Assembly (NCBI GenBank): GCA_009731425.1
Contig: AP018794.1
Location: 4,017,501-4,081,500 of the forward strand
DNA from: Lachnospiraceae bacterium KM106-2
GTDB taxonomy: Bacteria; Bacillota; Clostridia; Lachnospirales; Lachnospiraceae
Direction: 5' to 3'
DNA: 64,000 nt
The translations under genes were made by a program, and so were the position numbers. Shown here in pieces: positions 60,041 through 64,000 of the stretch. Numbering within the stretch: position 1 is the stretch's first letter; the number at the start of each line of letters is the position of its first letter. A model generated the notes under the pieces. It was not told the DNA's origin, ran no database searches, and was given only the letters and a program-made list of their open reading frames with translations.

Positions 60041-60643
60041 ATGGCTGGAAAGTTTTATGCAGTAAGAAAAGGTAGAAAGACAGGAGTATTCGGTTCTTGG
60101 GCTGAATGTACGGAGCAGATCCATGGTTTTAGTGGAGCTGAATATAAGAGTTTTAAGACGATGCAGGAAGCGTTAGACTTCGTGCAGGGTCCTGTTAAGA
60201 AGGCCACACGTCCCGTTGTTGATGATAAAGAGAAAGCAGTCGCTTATGTGGATGGAAGTTATAATGTTCATACAAAAGAATATAGTTACGGTGCAGTACT
60301 GCTTCATGATGGAGAAGAGTTTGAGTTTAGTGAAAAAGGAACGGATTCTTCCTTAGCAGAGATGAGAAATGTAGCCGGGGAGATCCTAGGTGCAGAAATG
60401 ATGATGGAAGCATGTATTGAGCGCGGAGTAAAGGAATTAGATCTTTACTATGATTATGAAGGAATTGAAAAGTGGTGTACCGGTGTATGGCAGGCAAGAA
60501 AGCCAGGAACTATGGCATATGCAGCAAGATATCAGGAATTTCAAAAGAAGCTTCATGTGAATTTTCATAAAGTAGCAGCTCATACAGGGGTAGAACTGAA
60601 TGAGCGAGTAGATCAATTAGCGAAAAAAGCGCTTGGAATCTAA
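60041..60643 (+). CDS. rnhA: Ribonuclease H with N-terminal RNA/DNA-hybrid-binding (viroplasmin) domain
   Basis: A 200-residue protein. The N-terminal caulimovirus-type domain (about 2-48: KFYAVRKGRKTGVFGSWAECTEQIHGFSGAEYKSF) binds hybrids. The RNase H fold (about 64-200) keeps Asp in AYVDGSYN, Glu in LAEMRNVAGEI, Asp in LYYDYEGIEKW and Asp in VDQLAKKA. It removes RNA from RNA-DNA hybrids. GGAGGGC lies upstream. Confidence 0.93.
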   Translation: MAGKFYAVRKGRKTGVFGSWAECTEQIHGFSGAEYKSFKTMQEALDFVQGPVKKATRPVVDDKEKAVAYVDGSYNVHTKEYSYGAVLLHDGEEFEFSEKGTDSSLAEMRNVAGEILGAEMMMEACIERGVKELDLYYDYEGIEKWCTGVWQARKPGTMAYAARYQEFQKKLHVNFHKVAAHTGVELNERVDQLAKKALGI

Positions 60644-60717
60644 GAAAAGTAGAATAGTTTACAACCAATTGGCGAAACGATATAATGAAGAGATAAAACC
60701 AGAACTAGGAGAAAACC

Positions 60718-62208
60718 ATGATTCGAGAAACATTTGATTCGATTATAAGAAGTGATATAGATGACCTTACATTACGTAAGGGATTAAGTGAGTTACGTAA
60801 AGAGTTGAAGGAAGAGGGAGGCGTTCATGCCCTTCGCTACTATATGGAGGGAAAAGAAGATCCATTCCCTTCTTTTTTATGTAAAGAGGATGCTAAGGTT
60901 CGTAAAAATACGGCATTACTCATGGGTGATCTAGGAAATAATGCGTATGTGAGCGACTTGTACCAAGCATACGAGAAAGAAGACAAGAGATTTATCAAAA
61001 GCTCTTATCTTGAGGCAATGAAGGATTTAAATTATGAAGAGTATCTTCCTAACTTTAAAAGTCGTTTAGAGGAGCTTTCAGAAGTAGAGATTACAGAAGA
61101 AAATAAAAAACATGTTAGTGAAGAGATGAGAGCGTTATCCAATCTTGTAGTTGCTTATGAAGGAATTCGAATGCATACATTTAAGGGAATGCACGAGTTA
61201 TCAAATCTGGTATTGCTTACGAATCGAGATCATATTGATGTGACAATGGATCAGTTAAAATCGATGCGAGCAAAAGCATTTAATGCTGGAGTTATGGTTG
61301 AAACAGATGAGTTAGAAGAAATACTAGAGATTCGTACTTATGAGGAGATGCTATTTATGGTGGACGGCATGAAAGCATGTTATCCAGATCCTGATAAGGC
61401 AGCAAAGACGATCGTGAACTCATCCTTAATGGAATTTTTGACGAAACGACATAAAGGGAAGGCACCATTTTATTTTAGAATTGAATTAAAGAGTAAGATG
61501 GAACTAGATAAGAAGAGTCAGTTTACAAAGCGTCTTTCTTCTGAAATTGAACGACTTAGTAAACGTGAATTGATCAACAGTACTTCTAATTATGAGTTTG
61601 AGATCCGTCTGATCCAAAATAAAGATGGTAACTATAATATGTTAGTGAAGTTATATACGATATTGGACAAGCGTTTCCGTTATCGTAAGGAAGTGATTCC
61701 AGCGAGTATTCGACCAACGAATGCAGCACTTACCGTAGCTCTTGCAAAAGATTATCTAAAAGCTGATGCACAAATCTTAGATCCATTCTGTGGTGTTGGT
61801 ACGATGTTGATCGAACGCCATAAGTATTTAAATGCAAATACTATGTATGGAATCGATTGTTATGGAGATGCCATCGAGAAAGCAAGAGTGAATACAGAAG
61901 CGGCAAGACAGATCATTCACTATGTGAATCGCGATTTCTTTGAATTTAAACATGATTATCTTTTTGATGAAGTAATCACTGATATGCCATTTGTAACAGG
62001 AAGAAAAACAGAAGAAGAGATCTATGACCTTTATTATCGATTCTTTACTAAGATTCGAGAGCATTTAAAAGAGGATGCAGTCCTTATTTTATATTCTCAT
62101 AATCGCGATATGATAAGAGCTTTGTCAAAGACAAAAGGTTTTATCATTGAGAAAGAATTCGAAATCTCAAGAAAAGAAGGAACCTATGTGTATGTGCTTC
62201 GTTACTAA
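60718..62208 (+). CDS. RlmL/Trm14-like RNA (guanine-N2) methyltransferase with HEAT-like N terminus
   Basis: A 496-residue protein. The N-terminal ~190 residues form helical repeats (KVRKNTALLMGDLGNNAYVSDLYQAY), unusual for this family. A THUMP-like middle region (about 240-330) leads to a class I methyltransferase domain with motif I ILDPFCGVGTMLIE and the catalytic motif IV variant TDMPF (for N/D-PPY/F). The target is probably rRNA or tRNA guanine; the position is not deducible. Confidence 0.82.
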   Translation: MIRETFDSIIRSDIDDLTLRKGLSELRKELKEEGGVHALRYYMEGKEDPFPSFLCKEDAKVRKNTALLMGDLGNNAYVSDLYQAYEKEDKRFIKSSYLEAMKDLNYEEYLPNFKSRLEELSEVEITEENKKHVSEEMRALSNLVVAYEGIRMHTFKGMHELSNLVLLTNRDHIDVTMDQLKSMRAKAFNAGVMVETDELEEILEIRTYEEMLFMVDGMKACYPDPDKAAKTIVNSSLMEFLTKRHKGKAPFYFRIELKSKMELDKKSQFTKRLSSEIERLSKRELINSTSNYEFEIRLIQNKDGNYNMLVKLYTILDKRFRYRKEVIPASIRPTNAALTVALAKDYLKADAQILDPFCGVGTMLIERHKYLNANTMYGIDCYGDAIEKARVNTEAARQIIHYVNRDFFEFKHDYLFDEVITDMPFVTGRKTEEEIYDLYYRFFTKIREHLKEDAVLILYSHNRDMIRALSKTKGFIIEKEFEISRKEGTYVYVLRY

Positions 62209-63091
62209 ACGACGATGCTTAGGAATTCTTCTGTTACTAATGATAAGCATGGTTACAATTGGATGTAAAAGAGAAAAAGCGGTTGTTGTAAAGACGCTGG
62301 AAGAAAAAAAGACTTCAGCAAAAGAAGTGAAACCGGAAGAAAAGACATATTCTTTTGTTGATGTATTAGGAAATGCGTATCAGACAGAGTTATTGTCGGA
62401 TGTGGCAAAAAACAAATTTGATCTCTCAAGGATCATTACGAAAAAAGGCTATCGTTACTATACGGACGAAAAGGGAAAGATCATTTCACGTCTTGGAATT
62501 GACGTTTCTAAGTATCAAGGAGATATCGATTTTAAGAAAGTGAAAGAAACAGGAATTGATTTTGTGATCATTCGTCTTGGATTCCGCGGTTATGGTAAGG
62601 ATGGAAAAATCAAGTTAGATGAGAAGTTTAAGAAAAACTGTAAAGCAGCATTAGATTCCGGATTAAAAGTCGGGGTATATTTCTTCTCCCAAGCGATCAA
62701 TGAGAAAGAGGCCAAGGAAGAGGCTGCGTTTGTAATCAAACATTTAAAAAAATATAAGATTACGTACCCGGTAGTATTTGATACCGAAGAGATGAAGGTA
62801 GAGGGAGCCAGAACAGAAGGCATCAAGAAGGAAATCTTCACAAATAATTGCATTACCTTTTGTGATGCGATCAAAAAAGCAGGTTATCATCCAATGATCT
62901 ATGCAAATATGAAATGGATGGCATTTACCTTAGATTTACCAAAGTTAGAATCCTATGATAAGTGGTATGCAGATTATGAAGCCTTGCCACAATCCCCTTA
63001 TCAGTACTCGATCTGGCAGTATACAGAGACCGGAAAAGTCGATGGAGTAAAGGGAAATGTGGATTTAAATGTGGATTTTATTGGATATTGA
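62186..63091 (+). CDS. Glycoside hydrolase family 25 lysozyme, probable lipoprotein
   Basis: About 301 residues. A basic N terminus and hydrophobic segment end in a lipobox-like MVTIGC (Cys near residue 27), so membrane anchoring by lipid is likely. The GH25 domain (about 108-300) has GIDVSKYQGDIDF (catalytic Asp), FVIIRLGFRGYG and YPVVFDTEEM (catalytic Asp/Glu). It overlaps the end of the methyltransferase gene. Start 62186 or 62192, both after AAGGAA. Confidence 0.88.
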   Translation: MCMCFVTKRRCLGILLLLMISMVTIGCKREKAVVVKTLEEKKTSAKEVKPEEKTYSFVDVLGNAYQTELLSDVAKNKFDLSRIITKKGYRYYTDEKGKIISRLGIDVSKYQGDIDFKKVKETGIDFVIIRLGFRGYGKDGKIKLDEKFKKNCKAALDSGLKVGVYFFSQAINEKEAKEEAAFVIKHLKKYKITYPVVFDTEEMKVEGARTEGIKKEIFTNNCITFCDAIKKAGYHPMIYANMKWMAFTLDLPKLESYDKWYADYEALPQSPYQYSIWQYTETGKVDGVKGNVDLNVDFIGY

Positions 63092-63097
63092 TTTTCG

Positions 63098-63126
63098 TTG
63101 ACTTTTCGAATAAACCGTTGTACATT
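63098..63126 (+). promoter_or_regulatory. mgtE promoter
   Basis: TTGACT (63098-63103), a 17-bp spacer and TACATT (63121-63126). The inverted repeat TACATT-TATAC-AATGTA (63121-63137) overlaps the -10 and may be an operator. Confidence 0.6.
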
Positions 63127-63170
63127 TATACAATGTAATAAAATCGGAAAAGAAAAGTGTGGTGAGCAAA

Positions 63171-63281
63171 ATGGACGATGGATGTAGTAATAATGGTGGC
63201 ATAAAACCCAAAGGGAAAAACGCAAACTTTTATGGACATTCATGGTCCATTTTTGCGTGCAATTTTATGTCCATCTGCTAA
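63171..63281 (+). CDS. Possible 36-codon leader peptide of mgtE
   Basis: The ORF starts MDDGCSNNGGIKPKGKN and ends with TAA at 63279-63281. It has a GGTGAG ribosome site at 63161-63166 and stops 36 nt before the mgtE start. It runs through both alternative hairpins, so its translation would affect folding. No homology is claimed. Confidence 0.45.
   Translation: MDDGCSNNGGIKPKGKNANFYGHSWSIFACNFMSIC
63218..63274 (+). promoter_or_regulatory. mgtE leader with mutually exclusive hairpins
   Basis: ATGGAC (63232-63237) can pair with GTCCAT (63245-63250) inside an ACGCAAA/TTTGCGT outer stem (63220-63226, 63252-63258). Alternatively ATGGACAT (63232-63239) can pair with ATGTCCAT (63267-63274). The two folds exclude each other. 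It does not match the M-box Mg2+ riboswitch pattern I know. Confidence 0.5.
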
Positions 63282-63317
63282 GAAAAGTTAATATTATGCA
63301 GAATTGGAGACGGGAAG

Positions 63318-64000
63318 ATGAGAAAAGAAATCATTACATTTTTAAGAAATAGTCAATATAATGAGCTGAAAAATTATCTAATGGAAATGAACAGTGCGGA
63401 TGTGGCACAGATATTAGTCGAGCTTAGTCCTGAGAATATGCTGTTTTTATTTCGTCTATTAGAAAAAGATATGGCAGCAGATACCTTTGCTTATATGGAA
63501 TCGGAATTCCAGGAAAAATTAATTCGTGCGATGTCCGATGCAGAGTTAAAAGACGTTGTCAGTAAATTGTACTTAGATGATACAGTTGCTTTGATCGGAG
63601 AATTACCAGCCAATTTGGTAAAGAGAATTTTGAAACAGACGCAACCAAGTCAGAGAGCATTGATCAATGAGTTCTTGAAATATCCTTCTGATAGTGCAGG
63701 AAGTTTTATGACGATCGAGTTTGTTGATCTAAAAGCATCTATGACCGTAAAAGAAGCAATCGATAGAATCCGTAAAGTTGGTGTAAATAAAGAAACGATC
63801 TATACTTGTTATGTTCTAGATAAGTGTCGTAGATTAGAAGGTATCGTTACCGTTAAGGGATTATTATTAGCGGAGAATGATACTTGTATTTCGGAAATTA
63901 TGAATACGAATCCGATCATGGTTACAACTTTAGAAGATAAAGAGAATGTAGCTAAGAAATTTGAAAAATATGATCTTTTATCTATGCCGGTTGTTGATCA
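63318..64000 (+). CDS. mgtE: Magnesium transporter MgtE, N-terminal part (runs off the window)
   Basis: The first 227 codons are visible. They contain the MgtE N domain (about 15-125; SADVAQILVELSPENMLFLFRLL and SLPSDSAGSFMT-type hinge, here KYPSDSAGSFMTIEFV). The first CBS domain follows, with the start of the second (SEIMNTNPIMVTTLEDKENVAKKFEKYDLLSMPVVD). The membrane pore lies beyond the window end. ATG 63318 follows GGAGACGGG. The frame is open to the last base. Confidence 0.93.
   Translation, partial: MRKEIITFLRNSQYNELKNYLMEMNSADVAQILVELSPENMLFLFRLLEKDMAADTFAYMESEFQEKLIRAMSDAELKDVVSKLYLDDTVALIGELPANLVKRILKQTQPSQRALINEFLKYPSDSAGSFMTIEFVDLKASMTVKEAIDRIRKVGVNKETIYTCYVLDKCRRLEGIVTVKGLLLAENDTCISEIMNTNPIMVTTLEDKENVAKKFEKYDLLSMPVVD

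Noticed and set aside
63098..63317. M-box (ykoK) magnesium riboswitch before mgtE
   Set aside because: I could not find the conserved M-box core segments, so only a leader with alternative hairpins is claimed.

Overview
The window is low-GC (roughly 35-37%) DNA of a clostridial Firmicute. The arabinose and transketolase gene organisation, BspA-like surface proteins, Rieske and GH25 types and a contractile-tail locus of the PBSX/diffocin kind suggest a Lachnospiraceae-like anaerobe. This assignment comes from reading gene content and style, not from a database search. The window opens inside the 3' end of a 23S rRNA gene and closes inside mgtE.

Region 1 (1-1320): 3' 23S rRNA, no 5S before the terminator, an AT-rich spacer with five near-consensus DnaA boxes, and tRNA-Asn(GUU) with its own promoter. 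Region 2 (1282-8967): an L-arabinose catabolic block. A GntR/LacI-type regulator (AraR) preceded by a perfect catabolite-responsive element is followed by araA, an FGGY ribulokinase, araD, a small transaldolase and a split transketolase. Together these carry arabinose into the non-oxidative pentose phosphate pathway. An inverted repeat that looks like an AraR operator covers the araA promoter. Region 3 (9258-14273): two methyltransferases, small hypothetical genes, a VOC protein, MgtC and a FAD/Rieske oxidoreductase.

Region 4 (14730-31680): tRNA-Leu(AAG) is followed by three tandem copies of a ~168-bp GC-richer repeat that carries the complement of a tRNA T-arm, then by a ~16-kb element. The element has a CI-like repressor and an ImmA-like protease, divergent regulatory DNA with TCGC-N7-GCGA operators, a replisome organiser, a sigma-like late regulator, a duplicated 181-bp leader, and a continuous contractile-tail, baseplate, fibre, holin and endolysin operon. 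Terminase, portal, capsid and integrase are all absent, so it reads as an R-type tailocin. Its tail-chaperone gene has a textbook -1 frameshift site. A degenerate copy of the repeat tail lies at the right edge.

Region 5 (31701-41663): secreted and surface proteins, a NUMOD4-HNH endonuclease, an amidase, a LytTR regulator, a YgjP-type peptidase, a MerR regulator next to a TrmO-like gene with a 19-bp-spacer promoter, and a DUF2156 protein. Region 6 (41689-45260): a thiol-peroxide defence cluster made of a pyridine-nucleotide-motif-less thioredoxin reductase, thioredoxin, three Cys glutathione peroxidases and an OhrR-type regulator, with matching palindromes at three promoters. Region 7 (45355-64000): BspA-like and MBL-fold secreted proteins, many small membrane proteins of unknown function, YbaK, AAC(3)-family, PCP_red-fusion, uridine kinase, RNase H, an RlmL-like methyltransferase, a GH25 lysozyme lipoprotein, and mgtE preceded by a leader with a 36-codon ORF and mutually exclusive hairpins.
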